Origin: Methyloterricola oryzae
Lineage (GTDB): Bacteria > Pseudomonadota > Gammaproteobacteria > Methylococcales > Methylococcaceae
Assembly (NCBI RefSeq): GCF_000934725.1
Contig: NZ_JYNS01000008.1
Location: forward strand, 90,833 to 154,832
Reading direction: 5' to 3'
Length of the DNA: 64,000 nucleotides
Part shown: positions 1 to 8,797 of the stretch, piece by piece
Numbering within the stretch: the stretch's first letter is position 1
Layout of the letters: every line of letters starts with the position of its first letter
Made by a program: the position numbers and the translations under genes
Notes under the pieces: generated by a model
The model's database searches: none
The model's input: only the letters and a program-made list of their open reading frames with translations
What the model was told of the DNA's origin: nothing

Positions 1-746
<746 letters not shown>

Positions 747-751
747 GACAT

Positions 752-2596
752 TCACCCCATGACCTTTACCCGCAGCACTTCATTCTTCCGTGCGTCGATG
801 ACATGAACTGCGCACGCCATGCAGGGATTGAAGCTGTGGATGGTCCGCAACAGTTCCAGTGGCTGGTCCGCGACAGCCAGCTTGTGCTTGCCATCTTGCA
901 AGGCGGCCTCATACGCACTCGGATTGTTCGCCGGATCGCGCGGCGCGGCGTTCCAGGTGGTCGGAACTACCGTCTGATACGACTCGATCTTTCCATCCTT
1001 GATCTTGACCCAGTGTCCGAGCGCGCCTCGCGGAGCTTCGGTAAAGCCGAATCCTTTGACCTCTGCCGGCCAAGTAAAAGGCTGAAATAATTCCGCGTTA
1101 TGGGTCGCGAGGTCACCACCCTGAATGTTCGCCATGAGTTCCTCGAACCAGACCTTGGTCATATCGCCAATTATCTTGGTATCGAGTGCTTCCGCCAGCA
1201 GCCTTCCCATGGTCGAAAACATGCCGCTGAGGGGTTGCTTGATCTGTCCGAGGCTATCGTTAACGAGGGCTTGTGTCGCCGGATCGCCCTTCGCATAAAG
1301 CACCATCACTCGCGCAAGGGGTCCGACTTCCATGGCATTGCCTTTCCAACGAGGCGTCTTGAGCCACGAATACTCAGGTCCGCGCGCCGGGTCGAATAAC
1401 AGTTCGCCGCCCTCGCATACCGGGACATGCGGCGCGTACGCACGAGTCGGCCCGGTGTACGCGGGAACGGTTTCGCCATCGAAGGGATGCAGTCCTGCCG
1501 ACTTACCGGCAAGCGTATAGTTGAACCAAGATTTCGCAACGAATTCTTGGATTTCAGAAGGGTTCGAAAGATCGATGGGATAGACCGCATCCGCCAATCG
1601 AAAACGCGACAGAGGCAGCCGCCTGCCTGTGCTGTCTTTCGGCCAAAGTATGGCGCCGCTGGGTATCGCAAGTTTTGGCGCCAGCGCGCCCCAGGACGGA
1701 TTATCGTCTTGCGGGTAGTCGCCGAAGCTAAGAAAGTTCCCCAGACCCTCTCCCAGGGTAAACCACTCGGGATAGAACCGCGCCATAGCCAGCATGTCAG
1801 GCAAATGAACCTTGTCGACAAAATCCGTCATTTCCTTGAGAGTCTGCCGCACGACCTCAAAACCATTGGGATCGGAAGACGTGTTCCCATTTAGCAAAAG
1901 ACCCGTCTCATCTGTGCTGATCGCACAAGGCACACCACCGACTAGGAAATTGGGGTGGGGATTGCGGCCGCCGAAAATAGCATGGATCTTTACCATCCGG
2001 CGCTGCCAGTCCAGGGCTTCCAGGTAATGCGTGAACAACATCAGGTTGAGTTCGGGCGGAAGCTTGTAACCCGGATGTCCCCAATAAGCGTTCCCAAAAA
2101 TACCCAACTGCCCGGAAGATACGAAAGTGGACAGCTTGTCCTTGACGGCACGAAAATAGTCGGGGGAGTTTTTATCCCAGCCGGATAGGCAACGTTGCAA
2201 ATCCGCTGTTTTCTGTGGGTCTGCCTTGAGTGCCGAAGTTACGTCCATCCAATCCGGCGATGTCAGTTGGTAGAAATGAACCACTTGGTCTTGCACCATC
2301 TGGACGCCGCTCAATATGTTTCGAATGAGCCTTGCGTTTTTTGGGATGCGATAGTGCAATGCATGCTCGACGGATCGAATTGAGGCCATGGCGTGCACGA
2401 CGGTGCATACACCACAGATCCGCTGAGTGATTGCCCAGGCGTCGCGGGGGTCTCGGCCTTTTAGAATTTCCTCGATGCCACGGAACATCGTGCCGCTGCT
2501 GTAAGCACCGGTCACAGTGCCATCTGATGCGACATCAGTTTCAATATGCAGGTGCCCTTCAATTCGGGTCACCGGGTCCACGATTACCTTACTCAT
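752..2596 (-). CDS. hupL: [NiFe] hydrogenase large subunit
   Basis: This is the catalytic subunit that splits H2 at the Ni-Fe site, 614 aa and normal for group 1 uptake enzymes. The N-terminal Ni ligand motif RICGVC has C61 and C64. The C-terminal motif NPCMACAVH has C592 and C595 and is followed by a 16-residue tail starting VIDARK, which the maturation protease should remove after His598. The protease gene is 6 kb away at 8798-9310. It has no signal peptide, as expected: this subunit is exported by hitch-hiking on the Tat signal of the small subunit encoded just upstream (65-base gap). ATG start with an AAGGAGC-type ribosome site. Confidence 0.97.
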   Translation of the reverse strand: MSKVIVDPVTRIEGHLHIETDVASDGTVTGAYSSGTMFRGIEEILKGRDPRDAWAITQRICGVCTVVHAMASIRSVEHALHYRIPKNARLIRNILSGVQMVQDQVVHFYQLTSPDWMDVTSALKADPQKTADLQRCLSGWDKNSPDYFRAVKDKLSTFVSSGQLGIFGNAYWGHPGYKLPPELNLMLFTHYLEALDWQRRMVKIHAIFGGRNPHPNFLVGGVPCAISTDETGLLLNGNTSSDPNGFEVVRQTLKEMTDFVDKVHLPDMLAMARFYPEWFTLGEGLGNFLSFGDYPQDDNPSWGALAPKLAIPSGAILWPKDSTGRRLPLSRFRLADAVYPIDLSNPSEIQEFVAKSWFNYTLAGKSAGLHPFDGETVPAYTGPTRAYAPHVPVCEGGELLFDPARGPEYSWLKTPRWKGNAMEVGPLARVMVLYAKGDPATQALVNDSLGQIKQPLSGMFSTMGRLLAEALDTKIIGDMTKVWFEELMANIQGGDLATHNAELFQPFTWPAEVKGFGFTEAPRGALGHWVKIKDGKIESYQTVVPTTWNAAPRDPANNPSAYEAALQDGKHKLAVADQPLELLRTIHSFNPCMACAVHVIDARKNEVLRVKVMG

Positions 2597-2661
2597 GACT
2601 CGTGCTCCTTGATTCGTTTCAGACCGGGCGCTTCTCGCCGTCCTAGGGCGGACGGACCGGC

Positions 2662-3672
2662 TTAGTAGTAGAAGCTGCTACGGAACGTTTTTGTGATCGG
2701 ATCAAACCCCTTGTCCCAGAACTGGGGCTCGGAACAACCTATGCAGCCGTGTCCTACGAGCGTGGGCGAATACTTCGGTTCGTTCGTCGAGGGATCTCGA
2801 TTCCACCCCAGAGCCGTGCACGCATTGAACGTTTCCGGCCCCTTGCATCCGAGTCCGATCAGGCAATAGCCTTGGCGGGCCCCTTCGTCACCGTAGCTGT
2901 TGGCAAAGTTCCCCGCGATGAAATGCGAGAGCCGCGGGCAACTGTCATGTACCGTCTGCCCGTAAAAAACCACGGGCCGGAAATAGGCATCGAGTTGCGG
3001 AATCCCATGCACTAGGTAATAAGCAATGGTTCCCGTGATGACCGACGCCATGGGTGGGCAGCCAGCAATGTTGACAAACGGCGGCAGCCTTCCTTCGCCG
3101 CTCGGGCGCACCAAACCTTGTGCCACCAGATCAGCGTAACCCGCTGCGTGCGTCGGATTGGGATAAGCTGCCGGAATTCCGCCGTAAGCCGCGCAGGTTC
3201 CCAGGGCAACCACCAAGGCTGCGCCGCTAACCGCCTCGTTCAGAGTCGCCAAATTCGAATTTCCGGCTGCACAGGACCAAAATTCGGACTCTCCCGTCGG
3301 AATCGCGCCATCTACGATCAGAACATACTGACCATAGGCCGCTGCCATCGCATCCTTGCGCGCCTTTTCCGCGAACTCCCCCGCCGCCACTTGCAAAGTT
3401 TCGTGGTAATCGAGGGAAATAACGTCAAGCACCAATGTTTCAATCGACGGATCAAAAGAGCGAAGAATGGACTCGGAGCACCCAGTGCACTGCTGGAACG
3501 ACAGCCAGATCACGGTTGGCCTGCGAACGTTAGCCAAGGCGTCGGCGAATACCCGTGCTTGCTGACTGGACAACGCGAGCGCCGAAGCGGTGACTCCAGC
3601 GAATTTTAGAAACGAGCGCCGCGAGACACCGCGTTCCATCAGCGCTTCCAGTAATGTTTGTTGCGTGTTCAT
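2662..3672 (-). CDS. hupS: [NiFe] hydrogenase small subunit, Tat-exported
   Basis: This subunit carries three Fe-S clusters that pass electrons away from the Ni-Fe site. The Tat motif SRRSFLK is at residues 17-23, followed by a hydrophobic stretch, so the heterodimer should be periplasmic. Proximal cluster: CTGC (C62, C65), GTC and AGCPP. Distal cluster: His and Cys of VHDSC plus GYC and LGC. Medial cluster: NAC and GCIGC. The proximal site has the standard four Cys, without the two extra Cys of oxygen-tolerant group 1d enzymes. The protein ends FRSSFYY with no C-terminal membrane anchor, so it is probably soluble. I chose ATG 3672 (336 aa, GGGAG site upstream) over an upstream TTG at 3693. 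Confidence 0.96.
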   Translation of the reverse strand: MNTQQTLLEALMERGVSRRSFLKFAGVTASALALSSQQARVFADALANVRRPTVIWLSFQQCTGCSESILRSFDPSIETLVLDVISLDYHETLQVAAGEFAEKARKDAMAAAYGQYVLIVDGAIPTGESEFWSCAAGNSNLATLNEAVSGAALVVALGTCAAYGGIPAAYPNPTHAAGYADLVAQGLVRPSGEGRLPPFVNIAGCPPMASVITGTIAYYLVHGIPQLDAYFRPVVFYGQTVHDSCPRLSHFIAGNFANSYGDEGARQGYCLIGLGCKGPETFNACTALGWNRDPSTNEPKYSPTLVGHGCIGCSEPQFWDKGFDPITKTFRSSFYY

Positions 3673-3689
3673 GTTCCACTCCCAACAGG

Positions 3690-4151
3690 TCAAGGCATGG
3701 AGGTTGGTCGAACCGGCATAATCAGGTCCGCGCCGCGGGCGCGCAGAAGGGCTAGCCCGTGCGCCACGGACCCTCTATCTGAGCGCAGTAGATTAGGTAT
3801 TTCAGCAATCTCGAGAAATGTGCCGAGTACATGATTGTTGACATCGTAGTGGATGACCCACCACAGGCATGGAACGGAAGTCTCGGTGATTTCAGAATTG
3901 CCAGAGGTGGTAACAACTGCGGCAACTTCGCCGCGACCGAGAATGCTGTGTATGAGTGAAATATCTGGTGAGGAACGAACCAACATCCTCAAATCTAGGG
4001 TTGACTCTTCGCCTTTATCGATGAAGGACGACAGCTTCGCATCGATCTCATTGAGGAGAGCCAGGACCGCATCTCGATTAGGCAGGCCCGAAGGACCAAA
4101 GCCACACTTTACGCTTTCGACACGAACCGGAATATCTTCTAACCGACCCAT
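3690..4151 (-). CDS. HupH/HyaF-type hydrogenase accessory protein (single domain)
   Basis: The 153 aa cytoplasmic product resembles the conserved C-terminal domain of HupH/HyaF/HoxQ proteins, which assist maturation or export of the hydrogenase small subunit. The recognisable block is near residues 70-110, with GRGEVAAVV, then ETSVPCLWWV, and a FLEIAEIP segment. Typical HyaF/HupH proteins are about 280 aa with this unit in two copies; here only one is present, so the protein is short but not obviously broken. It is the first gene of the leftward hydrogenase unit, ends 17 bases before the small subunit, and has a strong GGGGAGGAG ribosome site. Family assignment is by pattern recognition and is moderately sure. 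Confidence 0.75.
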   Translation of the reverse strand: MGRLEDIPVRVESVKCGFGPSGLPNRDAVLALLNEIDAKLSSFIDKGEESTLDLRMLVRSSPDISLIHSILGRGEVAAVVTTSGNSEITETSVPCLWWVIHYDVNNHVLGTFLEIAEIPNLLRSDRGSVAHGLALLRARGADLIMPVRPTSMP

Positions 4152-4462
4152 AAAATATCTCCTCCCCTTTATCGATATATAGAGGCTTGCCCTAACTAAA
4201 AGATGATGTTAAAACGGAAATCCATGCAGCCTTAAACTGAGCTACCCAAGTAAAATCACTTTGTGAATGAGATTAGCCGGCGAACACGCAAATTAAGCGG
4301 GGGACTTCACAAAAACAGATACCGGAGAAATCGGCCAGTAGCTTTCGGACTTTAGACCGACCTTCAGAGAGCTTAAGCATCACTTAAGTTTATGAATATC
4401 AAAGGTTCTTTAGATTTCAACGAAATACATTTCGCTGAATTGATATCACAACCGCACAACCT

Positions 4463-4476
4463 TTGACCTAGATCAA
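4463..4476 (-). promoter_or_regulatory. FNR/Anr-type binding site upstream of the hydrogenase operon
   Basis: Minus-strand TTGATCTAGGTCAA matches the FNR consensus TTGAT-N4-ATCAA with one mismatch. Sixteen bases further along the minus strand lies TGTGATATCAAT, an extended -10-like sequence, giving class II geometry with transcription starting near 4428. The leader to the HupH-like gene would be about 280 nt. This would couple hydrogenase expression to low oxygen, which suits an enzyme with a standard four-Cys proximal cluster. The site is nearly symmetric, so it could also act rightward. Confidence 0.55.
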
Positions 4477-4657
4477 ATTAGTGAGGCCGGAAAATGAGGG
4501 GATGGGAAATATCTATTTTGCTAGTCCGCTTTTTACCTACCAAGACTCCTTGCTCTAAGTCTTGGTTTAGCTGTCCTCGCGCAGTCCTCGCGGTCCGATT
4601 AAATCCGACAAACAGAGAAGAATGGGTTAATTGAGCTTTTCGATATGCCACACGTAC

Positions 4658-4673
4658 TGCAATCAAGGCACCA
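4658..4673 (-). promoter_or_regulatory. Possible sigma-54 promoter toward the hydrogenase genes
   Basis: On the minus strand TGGTGCCTTGATTGCA has GG and GC separated by ten bases and a good -12 element (TTGCA), while the -24 element (TGGTGC for TGGCAC) is weaker. It points toward the HupH-like gene about 500 bases away. Uptake hydrogenases in other proteobacteria can be sigma-54 dependent, which makes this worth noting; chance occurrence in AT-rich DNA is quite possible. Confidence 0.25.
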
Positions 4674-5382
4674 TGGAACCACTAAATTGTCGTGACACTT
4701 GATTACTTAGCCTAACAAAAATATCACTATAACTTCCAAATAACACAAACAATTTAAGGCCTAAAAAATCATTTATTAAGAGCCCTCATCAATCTCTAAA
4801 AAAACCAACCTATAAATTTTTTCAGCTTCGTGACAAGATCTTCGAAATAGGTCTCCAAAAGAGCCAATAGGAATCTTATAAGACTTACTATCCAGGATTT
4901 AGGCAAGCCTAGTTTGGGCTTTGCTTAAATTACGACCCATAGAACCTGAAGCAGCAGCGGACACTGAAGCATGCGGCTCTTAGGTCGACTTTCTGAACTT
5001 GACTTCTGTGAAATCGATAAGAAGGTCTGGTCGCGAGTTCACCGAACGCGCAAGCAAAAGGCAATGCACGAGTTCGTGGCGTGTGCCGCCGAGGCCTACA
5101 GACAAAGTGACCGGTGAGTCCGAACTTTATAGAGCTTTGCCTGTCACACGCTTTGAAATTTGGATGGGCGAAATGCGCGTTGGAAAGAAAGAGGCAGGGC
5201 TATTGAAATCTTTATCAACCGAGCGGCCTATGATAGGCTGCTTATGTTCGATCCAGGCTTCCAAACGGTTCCGTTCTCGGAAATCCGCCGTGCACCTTGA
5301 CGGCGTGCCACGGATCTTTCAGTTTGCTCGTCCCGAGAGTCATAACGATATTACATAAACCAAAAATAATGAGGGAAGAGAT

Positions 5383-5976
5383 ATGCGTAATCTAACCTTT
5401 GTCAGAAGCTGGGTTGCAACGCTAGCCATCGTTCTATCGGCCTTGCTCCCAACGTCCAGTTCATGGGCTCATGGCGGAGCTAGCGTCGACACCGACCAAT
5501 GTCGAATCTTCGTGGGCCCCCACTTGGTGCATTTTACCGCTTACCAGCCCCAATTGACCGGCACCACCGAATACTGCGACGCGATACCGGAACTCGGCCC
5601 CAGCACTCTCGTATTCGACTACGAGGGAAAAGCCCTGCGCGCCATGACGGTCGAGTTGGAAGTCACCAAGGAACCCGAAGGGACCCGCGTTTACTATCAG
5701 GAGCCCTCGACGCATCCCTCTGGAACCTTCAACATCAATCTCAACTTCACGGAACCCAGCAAGTACTTGGCGCACGTGACTTTGATCAACGAAGGTCAGA
5801 AAGTGGATGCCCACGTTCCGTTCAAGGTAGGCACCAACGTGAGTGGCGGTGGACTGTCCACCAACGCAATCATCATCCTCATGGTGATCCTGGTGGCGGG
5901 CGGCTACATCTTTTACCTGTCTAACGCCCAGTTCAAAGCCCTCATCGACGGCCTGCTCAAGAAAAAATCAGCCTGA
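5383..5976 (+). CDS. Secreted two-Cys protein with C-terminal membrane anchor (copper-island paralogue 1)
   Basis: The 197 aa product has a signal peptide (about 1-29, cut near WAH), a periplasmic beta-rich domain and a C-terminal transmembrane helix (about 159-180) followed by a short Lys-rich tail. C40 and C65 are probably a disulfide or metal pair. The block VHFTAYQP (49-56) and the end of the domain (YLAHVTL, then PFKVG) recur in the protein encoded at 11679-12371, so the two are paralogues. The strand pattern recalls small Ig-like CopC/FixH/YtkA-type domains, but I do not recognise a named family. It is the first gene of the rightward series; a strong hairpin separates it from the multicopper oxidase. 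A periplasmic role in copper or redox handling is inferred from the neighbours only. Confidence 0.85.
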   Translation: MRNLTFVRSWVATLAIVLSALLPTSSSWAHGGASVDTDQCRIFVGPHLVHFTAYQPQLTGTTEYCDAIPELGPSTLVFDYEGKALRAMTVELEVTKEPEGTRVYYQEPSTHPSGTFNINLNFTEPSKYLAHVTLINEGQKVDAHVPFKVGTNVSGGGLSTNAIIILMVILVAGGYIFYLSNAQFKALIDGLLKKKSA

Positions 5977-5990
5977 CGGCGGCTGTGGAG

Positions 5991-6023
5991 GCGGCCGCGG
6001 CAAGCCCGCGGCCGCTTTCTTGT
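5991..6023 (+). terminator. Strong hairpin with T-rich tail between 5976 and the multicopper oxidase
   Basis: A perfect 10-bp inverted repeat GCGGCCGCGG/CCGCGGCCGC (5991-6000 and 6006-6015) with a 5-base loop is followed by TTTCTTGT. It resembles an intrinsic terminator, or an attenuator or mRNA-stabilising hairpin that would let the first gene be made in excess over the downstream oxidase. Confidence 0.65.
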
Positions 6024-6061
6024 ATCCAGTCGGTGACCGCGACCCTATGGCAGAAGTTCAG

Positions 6062-7810
6062 ATGCTCAGAATACCCCTCAGATCGCTGTTAAGTTGCGCA
6101 TTATTGATGTCCTTCGCGGCTGGCGCCGTAACCACGCCCCCGCCTACTGAAAAAGTACCCCTGGCTGACGCCGAACCCTTCTGCAATAGCGGCGTGCCGC
6201 CGGAATGGCGCGACTCCCAGACGCTGGAAGGTGTCACGATTCAAGAGGAACGCGTCTGCAACCCCGACAATCCCGCAGACATCGCGGTGTTCGTGAAGGG
6301 GACCAACAACGTCTCCATGCAAACGCTGATGGACACGAATCTGGCCGCGGACGCAATCACCATGTCCAATGACATGGACGGCGACGGCGATCCTGACCAT
6401 ATCATCATCAAGCTGGAGATCATGGAGATCAACGGCCACTCGCCAGACTTCGCGGGCGTGGTGCCGACCTTTGACATCGCCCCCGGTATCAGACCGGGCT
6501 TCTGGGTGTTTGCGCCCAAAACGCGCGACATGTCCACCAAGAGTTTCGCCAGCGCAGAGGCCAACGCCTTGCTGCGCATGCCGTCCCCGACCATCCGCGT
6601 CGAGCAGGGTGACATCGTGTGGCTGGTGGTGGAAAACACGCACTATTTCCCGCATTCCATACACCTGCACGGCGTCGACCATCCCTTCCGCGACCACAGT
6701 GGCGAAGGTAACGATGGCGTAGGCCAGACCAGCCACATGGATATCATGCCCGGCGAGAGCAAGACCTACGTCATCAAACCCAGGCAGCCGGGCACGATGT
6801 ATTATCACTGCCATGTGCAGCCGCATACCCATATTCCCATGGGCCTCGCGGGAATGTTTGTAGTCGAGGAAAATAGGCCCAACAATTGGGTGCAGACTTT
6901 CAACGTGGGCAATGGCCAGGTGCGCTCGCCCTCCAAAGCCGTCCGTGAAAAATACGACCGCGAATACGACTTGCACTTCCAGTCGGTGGACAAAGAATTG
7001 CACCGCATGATTCAGGCCGCCAACGATCCGCGTCTGATCGCGCGGGCCATGAATCAGGAATACGACATCACCGACGCGACAGACGATTACTTCATTTTGA
7101 ACGGACGCGCGTTTCCCTACACCTTGCGCGAATCCATCATGGTTGTGGAGCCCAACCAGAAGATCAAGATGCGGGTGCTGAATGGTCATACGGAACTCCT
7201 GGCCTTACACACCCATGGCCACAAGGCAACGGAAACCCACTACGATGGCGTGGAGCATAACCCGGCCGCGAGGGTAACCCGTGATGTGTATTCCATTGCG
7301 CCGGCCCAACGCCTCGACCTGGAACTGAACACCACCAACGACGGGCTGCACAGCTTCGGATCCGGAATCTGGATGTTTCACGACCACGTCGAGAAGGCGT
7401 TCACAACCGACGGCGTCGGTGAAGGTGGAAGCATCAGCGTCATCGTCTACAAGGAATACCTGGACGAAAAAGGCACCCCGAAAACGCACGGCATGGACTT
7501 GACTCCTTATTTCACCAAGCAATTCTGGGAGCGCAAAGTCCCCATCTGGCAGAACTTCGCCGGCGACTGGGGCGCCCTGGGATTGCCGGCAACGGCCGCT
7601 GCGAGCAGCCAGACAGTTGCCCCGGCACCATCCCAAGCACAGGCGAATCAAAGTGCGCAGGCAGCCAGCTCGCCGAACGGTTCTGCCAGCTTTGGGAATC
7701 TGCTGACGGGAATTTTGCTTGGAGTCTTAGGCTATTTCTTCTACCTGAAGCGTAATTTCTTCATTCCGCTGGCCCATGATGCGGTCGCCCGGTTGAAGCG
7801 GATGAAATGA
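6062..7810 (+). CDS. Multicopper oxidase, two cupredoxin domains, membrane anchored
   Basis: Periplasmic copper oxidase, 582 aa from ATG 6062, which gives a clean signal peptide (about 1-22); ATG 6047 is an alternative and neither has a strong ribosome site. The N-terminal cupredoxin domain carries HSIHLHG (H198, H201, H203) and HCHVQPHTHIPM (H249, C250, H251, H255, M260), a complete type 1 copper site. The second domain carries LHTHGH (H383-H387) and HDH (H440-H442) without the Cys, so it can supply trinuclear ligands but no type 1 site. This is the layout of two-domain oxidases with the blue copper in domain 1. Residues 104-112 are Asp/Gly-rich and resemble a calcium loop. An Ala/Gln/Ser linker precedes a C-terminal transmembrane helix and a basic tail. 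The substrate is unknown; a Cu(I), metal or electron-carrier oxidase is possible. Confidence 0.9.
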   Translation: MLRIPLRSLLSCALLMSFAAGAVTTPPPTEKVPLADAEPFCNSGVPPEWRDSQTLEGVTIQEERVCNPDNPADIAVFVKGTNNVSMQTLMDTNLAADAITMSNDMDGDGDPDHIIIKLEIMEINGHSPDFAGVVPTFDIAPGIRPGFWVFAPKTRDMSTKSFASAEANALLRMPSPTIRVEQGDIVWLVVENTHYFPHSIHLHGVDHPFRDHSGEGNDGVGQTSHMDIMPGESKTYVIKPRQPGTMYYHCHVQPHTHIPMGLAGMFVVEENRPNNWVQTFNVGNGQVRSPSKAVREKYDREYDLHFQSVDKELHRMIQAANDPRLIARAMNQEYDITDATDDYFILNGRAFPYTLRESIMVVEPNQKIKMRVLNGHTELLALHTHGHKATETHYDGVEHNPAARVTRDVYSIAPAQRLDLELNTTNDGLHSFGSGIWMFHDHVEKAFTTDGVGEGGSISVIVYKEYLDEKGTPKTHGMDLTPYFTKQFWERKVPIWQNFAGDWGALGLPATAAASSQTVAPAPSQAQANQSAQAASSPNGSASFGNLLTGILLGVLGYFFYLKRNFFIPLAHDAVARLKRMK

Positions 7811-7823
7811 GGCTGTGACGAAG

Positions 7824-8732
7824 ATGAAAAGCTTGCTTATTGCATTGGCGTTGAGTCTTCCGGCATCCATGACGGGCGCCGCGGAGTCCAAGATTGTTGA
7901 CCACAACATGATGATGGATCACGGCGACGGTCACCTGATGGACATGGACGGTGGCATGGTCATGGGACAAAACAAGGACAAGCTGCCGGGCGGATGCGAC
8001 AAGATTTCCGAAGATGCGCACATCACCGTGCATGGTGGTCACAAGTATTCCCAAAAGTTTCCGGGTACCATGTTCGCCTTCGATACCCAGGAGTGGCGTT
8101 TCAAGCCCTGCACCCGGTTGACCATCACGTTCGTCAACGAAGACAACATCCGCCATCAATGGATGATGCATGGGCTCCCCAAGTACATGTACGACAAGGG
8201 CATGTTCCACTTGGAAGTGACCGGCCCCGGCAAAGTGACGGGCACCTTGATCCTTCCGAAGGAGGACAAGACCTACTTGGTCCATTGCGACATTGCCCAG
8301 CACATGGAAAAGGGCATGAAGGGAGAACTTATCGTGGGCAACGGCAGCGGCACGTTTCCGAGTATTCCAGGCCTGACCGACCCTGCCATACCTGATTACT
8401 ATGGCCCCGGCCCGGCACCAGCTACCGTCGCGGCGGGAGCGCTGTCCGTCAAGGGTTCCGATGCCTCATCGACCCCGGCGCCGTCCGTAACAGGGGAGTC
8501 GGCACAAGGTACAACACTGCTGTCCGGCTCGCTGGTTCTCGGCCTGGTGCTTGGCCTGTTCGGCACGCCCATGGCTATGCGCTACGCGGGCCAACGATTC
8601 AAGGGCAAGACCACGGCGGAAGCGGTGGCGGAAATCCTGAATATCGTGTCAGACCTCATAAGTCGCGTGATCAAACTGATTGCCTGGCTCTATGCCAAAG
8701 CCACGGGGCAAAAGCGACTGCCAAGCAAATAG
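7824..8732 (+). CDS. Membrane-anchored cupredoxin with Met/His-rich N-terminus
   Basis: The 302 aa product has a signal peptide (about 1-20) and a Met/His/Asp-rich stretch (residues 26-48, e.g. DHNMMMDHGDGH) typical of copper-binding tails. A cupredoxin domain (about 60-172) has a full type 1 set: H111, C155, H160 and M165 in the spacing C-x4-H-x4-M. C58 and C96 may form a disulfide. A Pro/Ala/Ser linker leads to a transmembrane helix (about 230-253) and a helical cytoplasmic tail. I chose ATG 7824 over GTG 7815 because the GAGG site is better spaced. It starts 13 bases after the oxidase stop, so the two are probably co-transcribed and may be redox partners. Confidence 0.88.
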   Translation: MKSLLIALALSLPASMTGAAESKIVDHNMMMDHGDGHLMDMDGGMVMGQNKDKLPGGCDKISEDAHITVHGGHKYSQKFPGTMFAFDTQEWRFKPCTRLTITFVNEDNIRHQWMMHGLPKYMYDKGMFHLEVTGPGKVTGTLILPKEDKTYLVHCDIAQHMEKGMKGELIVGNGSGTFPSIPGLTDPAIPDYYGPGPAPATVAAGALSVKGSDASSTPAPSVTGESAQGTTLLSGSLVLGLVLGLFGTPMAMRYAGQRFKGKTTAEAVAEILNIVSDLISRVIKLIAWLYAKATGQKRLPSK

Positions 8733-8742
8733 GCGGGACCGC

Positions 8743-8761
8743 GGGCGGCGCACTTCCGCCC
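8743..8761. other. Hairpin between cupredoxin and hydrogenase protease genes
   Basis: GGGCGG (8743-8748) pairs with CCGCCC (8756-8761) across a 7-base loop in the 65-base gap. No T-run follows, so it is more likely a processing or stability element than a terminator; transcription may continue into the protease gene. Confidence 0.4.
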
Positions 8762-8797
8762 GGGCACCGAGGCCGCTAACAGCCCAGGTTCTGTTCG

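Larger units (their letters stand above)
4152..5382. other. 1.2 kb AT-rich divergent intergenic region
   Basis: This stretch separates the leftward hydrogenase unit from the rightward copper-protein genes and is clearly more AT-rich than its surroundings. It contains the FNR-type box, a sigma-54-like element and an inverted repeat of two CTTAAG sextets (4372-4377 and 4383-4388). Open frames here use TTG starts, lack ribosome sites and resemble nothing I know, so I treat it as non-coding. A GAGGGAAG ribosome site at the right end serves the gene at 5383. Confidence 0.6.

Noticed and set aside
4999-5358. 119-codon plus-strand frame in the hydrogenase intergenic region
   Set aside because: TTG start without ribosome site, composition unlike the neighbours, and no recognisable domain.
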